Of a stretch of DNA of 64,000 bases, positions 22,431 through 32,268 are shown piece by piece. This stretch comes from Tiliqua scincoides (Eukaryota > Chordata > Lepidosauria > Squamata > Scincidae), in assembly GCF_035046505.1 (NCBI RefSeq), contig NC_089822.1, positions 268,843,024 to 268,907,023 on the forward strand, read 5' to 3'. Below the pieces are notes generated by a model. That model saw only the letters and a program-made list of their open reading frames with translations. It was not told where the DNA came from and did not search any database. Each line of letters opens with the position of its first letter. Position 1 is the stretch's first letter. Made by a program: the position numbers and the translations under genes.

Positions 22431-22516
22431 GCCTAACCAGGTCTACTCAGAAGTAAGTCCTATTTTGTTCAATGGGGCTTACTCTCAGGAAAGTGTGGTT
22501 AGGATGGCAGCCTTAG
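22431..22516. repeat. Interspersed foldback repeat, ACTCAGAAGTA family
   Basis: TCTACTCAGAAGTAAGTCCT faces GGGGCTTACTCTCAGGAAAG across a short AATGGGG turn, and GTTAGGATGGCAGCC follows. The same pattern is seen at 63741-63885. Confidence 0.5.
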
Positions 22517-22982
22517 ATCATTACACTCTCACTGCCTCCTTCCTCTGGCTGCTCTCCCTCACTCCCTCCACATTCCCGCCCTGCTGGGAGCTCTTCCAGG
22601 CTTCTCTAGCTGCCTGGCTGCCTGCCCACTCAGCGTGGGGGGGAGGGGAGGGGAGGGGAGGGGGCAGGCACCAGCAACAACAGGAGCGGCTGTGCAGCTG
22701 CTGCCGCCGCCTGACTTCTTGGACCCACGGCACACCTGAGGCATCCTCATGGCACACTAGTGTGCCGTGTCACAGCGGTTGAAAACCGCTGGTCTAGAGG
22801 GTGCAGACCACGTTTTGGAATGCCCCCACCCCTGTAAAAACCAGGACAGCAGGAGCAGGGCTAGGCTAGAACCTTTTCCCTTGATGTGCTAGATTTCTTC
22901 TTGCAGAGAGTTTAAAAAGCAATGTATACTTTGCAACAATGTCAACATTCAAAACTGCAATTCCCCACCAACAGCATCTCAC

Positions 22983-23765
22983 CTCTGGTTGTGGTTGCCC
23001 AGCTCTTTGCTGTCTCAGCAGTAAGTCTTCAGCCAGGGCCACCGCCCGGTCACAGCTCTGAGGATCGTGTCCCTTGACCCATCTCTGGAGCTCCGGGGGC
23101 AGGATGGCCAGGAACTGCTCCAAGATCACTAGCTCCAGGATCTGCTCTTTGGTGTGCTTCTCTGGCATCAGCCATCGGTGGCAAAGATACCAGAGACGAC
23201 TGCAGACCTCCCGGGGTCCCTTGGCCTCCTGGTAACAGAATTCCCTGAAGAGCGTGCGCTGTGTCTCTGCAGCGAACGGACCCTCCTTTAGGAGATCTTC
23301 CTGCATTCTCCAATAATCTGACATGACCCCAGCTTCAATCTTTCTGTAGCCCTGTTGGGGTTCACCACTGAGACCCAAGAGCCCTCGAGATGCACCAGAA
23401 ACTCCGTCAAAAGAGGCAAGGAACCCTTTAGTGTTCTCCCAAGGTCCAGGCCTTTGTTGCTGAGAATTTCCCCATTCTGGGTGAGGAAATTGTATTGCCT
23501 TGGAGGCCTTGCCCAATTCCAAAAGCTTCAACTGCTTCTCACCTGGTTCACCCATTACCTGCTCTGGGACCTCCTTTTTCAGAAAGCCCTGGTCACTCCC
23601 AGTCTGGAAGTCACGAGGATCTCTCCCTGCTCTCTCAGACGCCACCCTAGGTTCAGGGGCTGCTTGACCTCTGTCCTCTGGTTGCTCCCACACCTTTATC
23701 CCCTGTTCTGATTGAGGGTGGAACTGGAGGTCAGGGCTTGGTGTCATCCCCTTCTCTGCTGCCAT
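22983..23765 (-). CDS. ZNF-2 SCAN exon
   Basis: First coding exon of ZNF-2, 261 codons from ATG (Kozak-like CCAAAATGG) to the donor CCAGAG then GTGAGA (22982), ending in phase 0. Residues about 1-165 are a low-complexity acidic leader. Residues about 168-250 are a SCAN domain: [49 protein letters not shown] and [17 protein letters not shown] is a leucine-rich alpha-helical dimerisation module that pairs zinc-finger proteins. The next exon in phase is the middle exon at 21134-21287. The open frame runs past the donor into the intron, so its extra C-terminal residues are not real. Confidence 0.9.
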
Positions 23766-24144
23766 TTTGGGTTGGGTTTATCTCAGCAGATGTCCTCTTG
23801 CTGTTAAGAGCTTGTCTTGGATTCCCACCTCTGACTATTGACCCATGCCCAGGTTGGTCCCACCATGGGGCATTTTCAATGGAGTTGGAGAGCAGGAGTC
23901 TCTAGGCAAGTGAGATGCTTCATCGGAAGAACTGATGAAGACACATTTTCCTGGGAGGGAGAGAGAGACATGTAATTATGGGGAATGTAAGACAATGTCA
24001 CTTCAGGGTCTTAGCCTCACAGCATTTGACATTTGGCCTCACCATTACTCCACGTAAACCAAGACTGCAACACAGCAAATGCTCTCCTGGAGCTGCCCAT
24101 CTCAGGAGAAGGTCCACAGTAGTGGACAAGCCCCCCCCCCCCCC

Positions 24145-24392
24145 CATGAAAAATCAGTGAAAACGTCTTCTGGGTTCTGCAGCTGTTTCTAGGGCAACTG
24201 TTTGTAGGAACAAATTGTCCCTCTTCCACTGCTGGGTCAGAGACAGACCATTCATCACTACAGACAGTTGCTCTAGAAACAGAGCCACAGAATCTGGAAG
24301 AGTCTCCTGAAAGTGACATCACAAGCGGTAAGGACCATAGAGAAGACCATCGAGGTCAGTGTGCCATGAGAAGAAAGACACTGAACATTGCT
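24145..24392. mobile_element. Foldback MITE, TAGGGCAAC family, copy 2
   Basis: Contains TTTCTAGGGCAACTGTTTG and its inverted partner ACAGACAGTTGCTCTAGAAA. GTGACATCACAAGCGGTAAG, CCATAGAGAAG and AGTGTGCCATGAGAAG follow, and it ends ACACTGAACATTGCTG. The left end is truncated or diverged next to a poly-C run. Confidence 0.6.
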
Positions 24393-24773
24393 GCCCCCAG
24401 AGAATCTTTTTGCAGTCCTGTGACCTGTGGGTGTCCCCAGGGAGCTGTCCAGGCACACTATGGTCCTGAACCTCTGCAAAGGGGCTGGAAAGAGACCTCA
24501 GCCATCTAATGGAGGCTTATGAGATAAGGTCAACTTCTCCAGAAACGGAGTGCCTGGGCTCCACTGTATACTGAGTCTGAAACCTTGGTTGGCTGGAGAG
24601 ATGGTGTCCGAGGACAAAGCTTATTGAGCATCTTGGATCAGGCCCTTGGCCTGTCTAGCCTGGACCCGGAAGCACCATCAAGCTGAATGAACTCTGCAAA
24701 TTTCAGGTTCCTGGTATTCTTCAAACTATTGTAACTGATGCATTTACTGGGACCAACCCAAAAGTAGCGTTAT

Positions 24774-24811
<38 letters not shown>
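24774..24811. repeat. (TAG)n microsatellite
   Basis: Uninterrupted trinucleotide repeat of about 12 to 13 units. Confidence 0.95.
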
Positions 24812-24824
24812 TTATTTAACGGTC

Positions 24825-25015
24825 TCAGACAGTAATTCTCCCTCACTGGAGATAGTCAAGCGAGGTTTGACAAGCACCTGCTGGAGATGTTCTTGGAGAA
24901 TTTCCAGCTATTGGACTGGATGACCTTGTGGGTCCTCTCAACTCTATGAAGTGTATTACCCTACTTGCTTGCACCAGATGACCTCCAAGGTCCAGTCCAG
25001 CTCTATGATTCTACC
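24825..25015 (+). mobile_element. CR1 LINE 3' end, older subfamily
   Basis: TCTCCCTCACTGGAGATAGT, then CAAGCACCTGCTGGAGATGT, TTGGACTGGATGACCTTGTG and CTCTATGATTCTA are the usual CR1 3' blocks with the ATTCTATG-type terminus. A second partial GATGACCTCCAAGGTCC end follows at about 24978. Diverged. Confidence 0.7.
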
Positions 25016-25492
25016 TTAGATTGTGGGGTTGTCTTCATTTCATCTGATCAAGGAATCTTACAGTGCCCCTTCTACTCAGAGGTGAGTCCCAGTGCGGTAA
25101 GTGCGCATAAGGTTGCACCTTCAGTCAACTCAACATGCAACTCATCAGTAGAGCTACGTAAGTTTGCATTATGAGGAAAAAAGCAATTCTCCAGAAAAAA
25201 GCTCTGCTTTGCTGTGGGACGAGGACTGCATTGGCTACCACAGGCATTTTGCTGGAAGACTGCTCCTGCCATCCCTCACACGGAGGAGCGGCCCCTTCGA
25301 AGAAAGTGGGGGCCGTTGGCCTTTGCAGAACAATTCAGCTGCACAATAAGTCCCATTTAAACACAGTTCAGCTGTTTGGCCAATTGATGATACTGGTGAG
25401 CTGAGCACTTGAGATGCTGGTGATCAATTAACTGGATTGATTAACAGCAGACCTGCAGTCCCATCTCCCGCATTCCGAGGGAAGTTCCACTG

Positions 25493-25676
25493 CAGTGGCG
25501 TAGCTAGAGGGGGTGCCACGTTTTGCAGGGAGCCTCGCTGCGGCGTGCAAGCGGCCCCTCCCCTTCGGGGCCATTCTGGGTGGTACGCTTCCGTTTTGCT
25601 CCCTCCACCCGAAATGGCTCCGAAGGGGAGGCTCCCTGCAAAGCTCAGTGCCTTGACCCCCCCAGCTACGCCACTG
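25493..25676. mobile_element. Foldback hAT-like MITE, GTGGCGTAGC family, copy 2
   Basis: The ends read CAGTGGCGTAGCTAGAGG and CCAGCTACGCCACTG. Flanking octamers TTCCACTG and CTCCATTG match at 6 of 8. It sits at the edge of the ZNF-2 CpG-rich promoter region. Confidence 0.7.
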
Positions 25677-26187
25677 CTCCATTGTGCCTGCAGCCAGGCA
25701 AGGCTGGACTGCAGCAGCCCGGACCGATCTCTGCAAGAGCCGCACTGCCCCCCCCCCCGCCGCTAACTCCATTGTCTCCACGCCCCCCCCCCCCGCCCAG
25801 GCAGCCCTTTGCAGCCTCTCCAGCCTGCCTTTTCCCGCATCCACAGGAAGGCGGTGTGTGTGTGGGGGGGGGGGGGGTCGCCTGCAGCCCAAGTGCGCGC
25901 CGCCCCCACCGGGCCACTGGCGCCAGGAGCCTGGACTGGCACTGCCCCCGGGGACTCCGAGCCCAATCCGAGGCATGTCTACTCAGGAGTAAGTCCCATT
26001 AATGGGGCTTGCATCCAGGTCAAGTGGCTGGGATTCCAGGCATGTCTACTCAGAAGCAAGTGGGGCTGGGCTGGCAGGCTCTGCCCGGCGGCCTCCCCCG
26101 CGCCCAGCCCGGCCTCCCGGCAGACCCGATCCCGGCTCCAGCGAAGGGCGCGCGCTCCTCCCCGCACCGGGCACCAGCTGGCCGCAC

Positions 26188-26330
26188 CTGCCCGCCCGGC
26201 AGCGCGTCCTCCCGCTCGGCGGAGCCACAAAGGGAAGGAGGAAGGGGCCGGGCCAGGCCGGGCGAGGCGCGCTCCCCGCCGGGCGCCCCGTCCACTCTGG
26301 GCAGCGCGCTCGGTCCGCTTAACCCTTCCG
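26188..26330 (-). other. Putative ZNF-2 first (non-coding) exon
   Basis: From the GGGTTAA motif to a donor GCGGGCAG then GTGCGG at 26187. This resembles the ZNF-3 donor GCTGGGCAG then GTGAGG. About 140 nt, inferred from conservation. Confidence 0.45.
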
Positions 26331-26331
26331 G
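26314..26331 (-). promoter_or_regulatory. Shared GGGTTAA promoter motif, ZNF-2
   Basis: Minus strand CGGAAGGGTTAAGCGGACCG, followed by AGCGCGC. It is nearly identical to ZNF-3 (CCGAAGGGTTAAGCAGACCG, AGCCGCGC). Confidence 0.55.
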
Positions 26332-26398
26332 GCTCCTCCGCCCGCACAGCAGCCCGCGGGCCGGAGTCGCAGGGCTGGAGCGGGGCTGCAGAGGCACA

Positions 26399-26480
26399 GG
26401 GGCGTAGCCCGGGGGGGGCAAAGCACTAAGTCCTGCAGGGAGCCTCACTGCGCGTGCAAGCGGCCTCCCCCTCCCCTTCC
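26399..26480. mobile_element. Half of a GTGGCGTAGC-family MITE
   Basis: CAGGGGCGTAGCCCGGGGGG, then CAGGGAGCCTCACTGCGCGT and GCAAGCGGCC match the left half of the element at 25493-25676. No right end was recognised. Confidence 0.4.
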
Positions 26481-26867
26481 AGGCGGGGGAGCAAAGCGGA
26501 GGCGAGGGTTGGACGGGATCGGGCCCTGCGCCCACCAAAACCAGAGTCGGTGACAACGGAGGCAGAAGAAAAATGTCTCAACACAGCGGGGGGGGGGGCT
26601 GCTCTGTAACCCCAAGCAGCAGGTCTCAGTCGCAGCCTCCCCCAAGAAGTGACTGCGCAGCTGTGGCCTCCCATGCAGATGTAGGTACCTGGGTAGGCAG
26701 GTGAGCCCTTAAAAGCCCTTTCTGCTCATCCCACAGGTGTGTACCTGATCCCTGTGGCGTATGTGCAACGTTGGGCAGAAATGGCCTGAGAAGGACCAAA
26801 GGTGCGCTGCAGGAATTAGGAGCACAGCGCTTGAAAATGGCCAGAAATCTCTTGGGTTCTTCTACTC

Positions 26868-27130
26868 CGGGGTGCCCAGGCTTTTTGGCAGGAGGGCCAC
26901 ATCACCTCTCAGACACTGTGTTGGGGCTGGGAAAAAAGAACTAATTGGCATTTCAAATTGGAATAAATTGACATAAACGAATATATTAGAGATGGAACTT
27001 GTCTGAATGAATGAAGGTCTTGCAATAGCTCCAGGCCTATGAAAGGCCTTGCTCAGAGCAAGGCCGGCCTTTCCTTCGCTGCCACTGCTGCTTCACGGGC
27101 ACCAGACAGCAAGCAGCAGAGAGAAAACTC
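26868..27130. mobile_element. hAT-like element of the element-I family, truncated
   Basis: CGGGGTGCCCAGGCTTTTTG, GCAGGAGGGCCACATCACC and AGACACTGTG correspond to the right end of the 21582-22043 element in inverted order. GAATGAATGAAGGTCTTGCA and ATAGCTCCAGGCC match its middle. The far end is not recognisable. Confidence 0.5.
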
Positions 27131-27299
27131 AGCCAGGATGTTAGAAGAGCAGGGATGCAGGGGTTCCTTTAACCTGAAGGACCACCTTTTCAGGTATAGT
27201 TGTCTGTGAAATAGTACCTGGGCCAGGTGACTGAGCTGGAAGCTCAATCCAGACCCCACTGTCTAAACCAGACGCTTTTCACAACGCTGGCACTGTGGC

Positions 27300-28300
27300 A
27301 CACCCCTTGAAAATTGCTGGTCTGGGGGTTCTTCCCAGGTGCTGCTGCCTGAGGCTCTTCTGCCTGCTTGCATTTTGAGTCTGTACAGCAGGTTTACATG
27401 TCAAACAGCAGCTCCTTTACACTCAAGCTTCACCCTCAGCCCAACCTTCATAACCTGGCACTGAGAGTTCCCCCTGGATTAAGGCTCTCACAGCCATTGT
27501 ACTGACACTTGGCTAACTCCTATACAAGTGTGTGCAGGGGTGTCTGTCTGTCCATGCCAAATGCGTCTTGGCACTGTGCTTTCTCCAGCTTATTCCAGCC
27601 CCATGCAGGCAGGGCCAGCTTCTCCTGCCACTCCCTAGATTGGAAAAGAGCAGGATGGAGTGAAAGAGGAAGTACGGAGGAGATGGAAGCACACCACTTC
27701 AGGGGGAGGACAAGCTGGGGCATCACTGGGCTGGGGGGCAGCACTTGGCATGCCATCTCAGGTGGGCTCTCCTGATGGACATGGGCCCTGCATGTCTCTC
27801 CTGGCCAGGATCCTTGCTTCTAGGCCCTTTGCTTTTTTTCTATCAACAGGCAGAGACAGAGAACATCCCAAAGAACACAAGACAAGCACTGTCCCCAGAC
27901 ATCTTTGTTACAGGTGGAGAGAAGCCTGCACTCAAAGCCTTAAAAGTGTTCTGGGTTCTGCCCTCCCCCAGCCCAGAAATGGTTCACTGGGCAGAAAAGA
28001 CCCTGGAAAGTGGGTTCTCTGGAGGGCCGTTTAGCAATGAACATATGCTGTTTGGGTCCTAACAGGAGTTTGGCTGCCAGCTTTTCGAGCGGCCTCTTAA
28101 TACAGCTGCCTCATTTGCCCAAATTCGCAAGTGCCATGTTTCAGAGCATGGAGCAAGATGCTTCTACATTTGGAGGGCTACTTGGGGAAGTTTCAAAACA
28201 ACTGACAATGCAATAGAGGGATTTGTGGAGGGGGGGGGCGTGCTGCAGATGTGGGGAAATGACAATGAATGCGTTGGGAGATATGAGCTCCTTGGGGGTG
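27300..28300. other. Gap between ZNF-2 and ZNF-3, nothing recognised
   Basis: Several frames of around 100 codons overlap on both strands, but none has family similarity. Confidence 0.35.
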
Positions 28301-28307
28301 GGCAGGA

Positions 28308-28400
28308 GAAGGGGCATGGCTCAGTAGCAGAGCCCACCTGCCTTGCATGCAGAAGACCCCACCCTCAGTACCCAGCAGCATCTCCAGCCAGGGCAGAGAA
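28308..28400 (+). mobile_element. tRNA-derived SINE, squamate type
   Basis: GGGGCATGGCTCAGTAGCAG (box A-like), then TTGCATGCAGAAGACCC, a degraded box B (CCCTCAGTACCC) and AGCATCTCCAG. This resembles the head of the squamate tRNA-derived SINE known as Sauria SINE. Only the head is preserved. Confidence 0.5.
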
Positions 28401-28524
28401 ATATTTCTGCTGCCAGTCTGTATTGACAAGCTTCTGGTTCTGGGTAAGGCAGCTACTTATACATACAAATACAAGAATCATCCTTTTAAAGCCTTGTGTG
28501 ACTTGGGTCTGATTCATTTCAAAG

Positions 28525-28841
28525 CAGCCATTTTCAATATTTTTCTTCTCAAGGCACCCTGACCTCCCTATGGTCTTTGCCACTTGTTAGGTCATTTCCA
28601 GCTTCTGAGAGAGGAATCCCAGTTCTGCTGTTTCTAGGGCAACCGTCTGTAGGAATGAATTGCCTGTTCCTCGTTCTCTGCCGGCAGAGTTGACTATTTG
28701 TTACTAGATAATTGCCCAGGAAACAGAGTCACAGAACCTGGAAGAGTCTTCTGGAAGTCAGAAGTGATGTCACAAGAGGCAACAACCATAGAGAATATCA
28801 CAGAAAGTGTGTCGTAAAAAGAAAAGCATTGAAAATCACTG
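28525..28841. mobile_element. Foldback MITE, TAGGGCAAC family, copy 3
   Basis: The ends read CAGCCATTTTCAATATTTT and AAGCATTGAAAATCACTG. The interior has TTTCTAGGGCAACCGTCTG and the inverted AATTGCCCAGGAAACAGAG. The longest copy of the family in the window. Confidence 0.65.
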
Positions 28842-29036
28842 CTCTAGCCCATCACACTCTTCTCCCTCACACTCCCTCTTCCACTCTGCCCCCTTTTATT
28901 TTTCCAAGCCAAGGAGTGAGAGGAGCACAGGCCAACTTATCACCAGGTCAGAGAGAAGGGCAGCATTTGGCAAGCCAGCTCAGGTGCTGGGAGGTCTTAG
29001 GCCAGCCTCCCACCTTTAATACAAGTAGTTAGTAGT

Positions 29037-29356
29037 TGGCAACCTTCAGTCTCGAAAGACTCTGGTATCGCGCTCTGAAAGGTGGTTCTGCAACAGCGTC
29101 TAGTGTGGCTGAAAAGGCCGATTCGGGAGTGACAATCCCTTCCACACTGGGAGCAAGTGCAGTCTGTCCCTGGCCTGTCTCCCTGGCTATGGGCCTTCCT
29201 TCTTTGCCTCTTAGCCTCAGACTGTTGGCCAAGTGTCTCTTCAAACTGGGAAAGGCCATGCTGCACAGCCTGCCTCCAAGCGGGCCGCTCAGAGGCCAGG
29301 GTTTCCCACCTGTTGAGGTCCATTCCTAAGGCCTTCAGATCCCTCTTGCAGATAGG
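29037..29356 (-). mobile_element. LINE copy (5S-SINE partner family), 3' fragment
   Basis: Encodes CKRDLKALGMDLNRWETLAS, then CTCSQCGRDCHSRIGLFSHT and the terminal GAGACTGAAGGTTGCCAAC, as in the 42334-43415 copy. 5'-truncated. Confidence 0.75.
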
Positions 29357-29359
29357 AAA

Positions 29360-29966
29360 CTTCTCAGACAAGTACATTGTAGGCACTTCTAATGTTTTTA
29401 TTTTGTTTTATGATATAGAATAGCCTGTTATGCTTAGATTTAAGAAAGAAGAGGTTGATGGCAGCCTTCAGAATCAGAAACGAGAGGGAGGATTTCCCTC
29501 ACCAACAAACAGAATGGCACAAAGATGTACTGAAATGCAGAATTCAATGAAGAAAATTAACAGCCCCCCCAAGACGTGCTCTACCTACGACTAGACGACG
29601 CTCATGCACCACGTCCAATGGTTTCTACCACCCTCCATATATTTATATAGGCTTCATTTATTCACTGTAGTGCATAGCTTGAAGGATCAGTTGGCTTAAC
29701 TGACACTCAGCAAATCCATCTAGAGCACCAAGACAAGAGTTCTCAACCAAAGGAGAACGGACTGTCGGTCACCCCAAGGAGGCCTTCTGCAGTGTGCAGG
29801 TAGGTGGGGGGTCTGCTGTGATGAACAGATGGTGGTCACTGCCTGCTTAGAGCTGGAAGTAGGGCAGCACCACCAAAAGGAGGTGCAGTCAAATTACTCC
29901 CCATGCGTAGATTAGCCTGCTTTGGGGCAAACGGTCAGCCCCTAATCCCTCATCCATTCTCCGCTT
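29360..29966. other. Region downstream of ZNF-3
   Basis: No gene was recognised; the ZNF-3 3' untranslated region would lie here. No polyadenylation signal was assigned with confidence. Confidence 0.35.
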
Positions 29967-31033
29967 TCATACAGCTTCTTCCTTCAACCGCTGTTCCTCC
30001 TCCAGTCTCAGCAGGTTCAGGGCCTCCCTGGCATGGATCTTTTGATGCTTGACCAGCACTGTGCGGTGAGTGAACCTCTTCCCACAGGTGGTGCACTGGT
30101 GTGGCCTCTCCCCCGTGTGGACCTTCTGGTGCCTGATGTGGACGGCACGATCGGAGAAGCACTTCCCACAGGTGGCGCATTTGAAGGGCTTCTCTCCTGT
30201 GTGGGTCCTTTGGTGCACCATCAGGATCTGCCACTGGCTGAAGCTTTTCCCGCACTCGGAGCAGGTGTACGGCCTCTCCCCGGTGTGGACTCGGTGGTGC
30301 TTGACCAGCTGGGACGACGTGTTGAAGGATTTTTCACAGTCCGGGCACTTGAAGGGCTTCTCCCCCGTGTGGGTGCCCTCGTGCTTCTTAAGGCTCGAGC
30401 TCCGACTGAAGCCCTCCCCGCACTGCGCACACTTGAATGGCTTCTCCCTCATGTGTACTTTCTGGTGGTTGAGCAGCTGCGATTTCTGAGTGAAGCTTTT
30501 GTCGCACTCCGAGCAGCCGAACAGTTCCTTCTCTACGTGGACTCGGTAGTGCCTTGTCAGGACTGAGCTCACAGTGAAGCTCTTCCCGCACTGATCGCAC
30601 GTGTAGGGTCTCTCTCCCGTGTGGGTTCTTTCGTGCGCCACCAGCGTGGACTTGAAGCTGAAGCACTTCCCACAATCTTTGCACATGAAGGGCTTCTCTC
30701 CTGTGTGGGTCCTCTGGTGCGCAGCCAGCACTGTGCTCCGGCTGAAAGTCTTCCCGCACACACCACACGTCTTCTTGCCCCGGCTTCTGCGCCGCCTCTT
30801 GACGACCACCTTTTGGGTCATGTTCCCTTCCCCTTCTGCGCCAGAAGTGCCTGCTTTTGGATCTGGGCAAGTCTCTCTCTCTCTCTCTGATCCATTGTCA
30901 CAGCTGGCAGAAACGTCTCTGTCCTCCTGGTGCCAAGGGAGGTTTGCCCAGGGGGTCCCACAGAGCTTGACCGGCTCTGAATCCTCCAGCCGAGGATTCT
31001 CGTCCTCCCTGTTGTCAATGACCCACTCGCCAC
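29967..31033 (-). CDS. ZNF-3 terminal exon: 9-finger C2H2 zinc-finger protein
   Basis: Terminal exon of the ZNF-2 paralogue, starting after the acceptor TGTTTCATGCAG (31034 upward) in phase 1. It encodes GEWVIDNREDENPRLEDSEP and an acidic spacer that includes SEREREETCPD-like sequence read from an (AG)8 repeat, then the basic KRRRRSRGKK (a likely nuclear signal). Nine fingers follow, from CGVCGKTFSRSTVLAAHQRT to CTTCGKRFTHRTVLVKHQKI, and a short LLRLEEEQRLKEEAV end. I checked the frame across the (AG)8 tract and it is open to the fingers. Finger 8 reads FSDRAVHIRH, with His where the structural Leu of the helix is expected (ZNF-2 has Leu). The first ATG of the open frame (30821) is internal to the exon. 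Confidence 0.9.
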
Positions 31034-31667
31034 CTGCATGAAACAGACCATAAAACCTGACAGGTTATTCCCCAGAGAACAGCAGGAGTCTAAAAAATAA
31101 AATCAATGTGCTAATTGTCTTTCTCGGCAGATGAATGCCAGGTGCCATTAAGAAAAATACAAAACCATTCCTATTCTCAAAAGGCTATCCAATTCCTTCA
31201 GTGGAACCCATCACTCCACAAACAAGAAAGGCCTGTTTTCCAAAATCAAATCAATAACATCTTGGGAATGGAAATAAGTCCCCCTGGCTATGCCCACTAG
31301 TGCCACCCTGCCTGTAGGTTGTTTTTGGGTGTGCATGCACGAGTGATGGAAAGGTGGCAGAGAAATGCCTCAAATTACATTTGACAAAGTATGCTTTGAA
31401 ATGTGCCTATGCTTTCTTCCACTGCAAGTAGCTTTTCCTAGCTAGATCCTAACTATGAAGGCAGGAATCCTGGCTTGGGAATCACTTCCCAAAAGAGAAA
31501 ATTTAGCTTTGAGATCAATCCGATCCCTTTCCTTGCTCCCCCTTTGGGGCTGAAAAGAGATCTATCTCTCTGTTGCAGATTCTGGAAGTAGCACAGCAAG
31601 TCTCAGAAACCAGGCAGCGACGGAGATGCCCAAGACCATCAAGAGCAGACACACGGGGAATCCTTAC
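31034..31667 (-). other. ZNF-3 intron before the finger exon
   Basis: Ordinary intron sequence. No repeat was recognised. Confidence 0.4.
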
Positions 31668-31803
31668 CCTCCGAGTCTGTTTCGCCATCGCGCTCCTGCT
31701 TGACCTCCTGCTTGAAGGAGCAAAGCAGCTTCTCTCCAGGGTCAGAGGGGGGTTGCTCAACCACTTGGAAACCCAAAGCCACTTCCTGGATCAGTGCTGG
31801 ACC
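31668..31803 (-). CDS. ZNF-3 middle exon (possible divergent KRAB-like)
   Basis: A 136-bp exon with acceptor TGCTTTTCTAG (31804 upward) and donor GGAGG then GTAAGG (31667). Entry is phase 0 and exit phase 1. It encodes GPALIQEVALGFQVVEQPPS, then DPGEKLLCSFKQEVKQERDG and ETDSEG. It is paralogous to the ZNF-2 middle exon. The KQEVKQE run is a possible sumoylation-type motif, by inference only. KRAB descent is suggested by position, phases and the EVA-x-F, DPGE pattern, but with low certainty. Confidence 0.75.
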
Positions 31804-31954
31804 CTAGAAAAGCAAGCGCGGGTATCGGTCAGAGCTGAGGAACAAAATAGGGAGGAAGGGGGAGGGATTTCAAGGGCCAGGGATAGTCAGAGCCCAGACA
31901 AGCCCTATCCAGAAAGACAGCGAGGCCGCACCTTTACTTACTGCCAACACTTAT

Positions 31955-32268
31955 TGCCGGTTGGTCTATGGAACTCCTTGCCGCAAGATGTGGTGATGGC
32001 ATCTGGCCTGGATGCCTTTAAAAGGGGATTGGACAAGTTTCTGGAGGAAAAATCCATTACGGGTTACAAGCCATGATGTGTATGTGCAACCTCCTGATTT
32101 TAGAAATGGGCTATGTCAGAAGGCCAGATGCAAGGGAGGGCACCAGGATGAGGTCTCTTGTTATCTGGTGGGCTCCCTGGGGCATTTGGTGGGCCACTGT
32201 GAGATACAGGAAGCTGGACTAGATGGGCCTATGGCCTGATCCAGTGGGGCTGTTCTTATGTTCTTATG
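31955..32268 (+). mobile_element. CR1 LINE 3' end
   Basis: Encodes LWNSLPQDVVMASGLDAFKR, then FLEEKSITGYKP, followed by the CR1 3' untranslated part and TTCTTATG repeats at 32253-32268. It is directly abutted by an L2 copy in the same orientation. Confidence 0.8.

Larger units (their letters stand above)
22052..22791. mobile_element. hAT-like element II inserted at the same target, with a nested SINE
   Basis: The ends read CAGCCATTTTCAACC and GGTTGAAAACCGCTG, with subterminal GGCACACTG/GGCACACTAG blocks. Flanks are GTCTACAG (22044-22051, shared with element I) and GTCTAGAG (22792-22799). A SINE lies inside at 22098-22345. The interior is GC-rich and non-coding. Confidence 0.7.
26060..26350. 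promoter_or_regulatory. CpG-rich promoter region of ZNF-2
   Basis: Very GC-rich with many CpG (GGCGCGCGCTCCTCCCCGC and similar). It contains the putative exon 1 and the shared GGGTTAA motif, and lies about 2.5 kb upstream of the SCAN exon. Equivalent islands precede ZNF-3 (39700-40120) and ZNF-4 (52500-52900). Confidence 0.6.

Noticed and set aside
25809-26556. Several 120-206 codon frames in the CpG-rich region
   Set aside because: High GC removes stop codons in all frames. The translations are low-complexity P/A/R/G with no conserved domain.
30033-30566. 177-codon frame antisense to the ZNF-3 fingers
   Set aside because: It is the regular shadow of the repetitive finger codons on the other strand (the same pattern occurs at 19354-19719), with no domain of its own.
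29967-31033. Frameshift between the ZNF-3 spacer and fingers
   Set aside because: First suspected from the (AG)8 tract, but careful codon counting shows the frame from the acceptor to the fingers is continuous.
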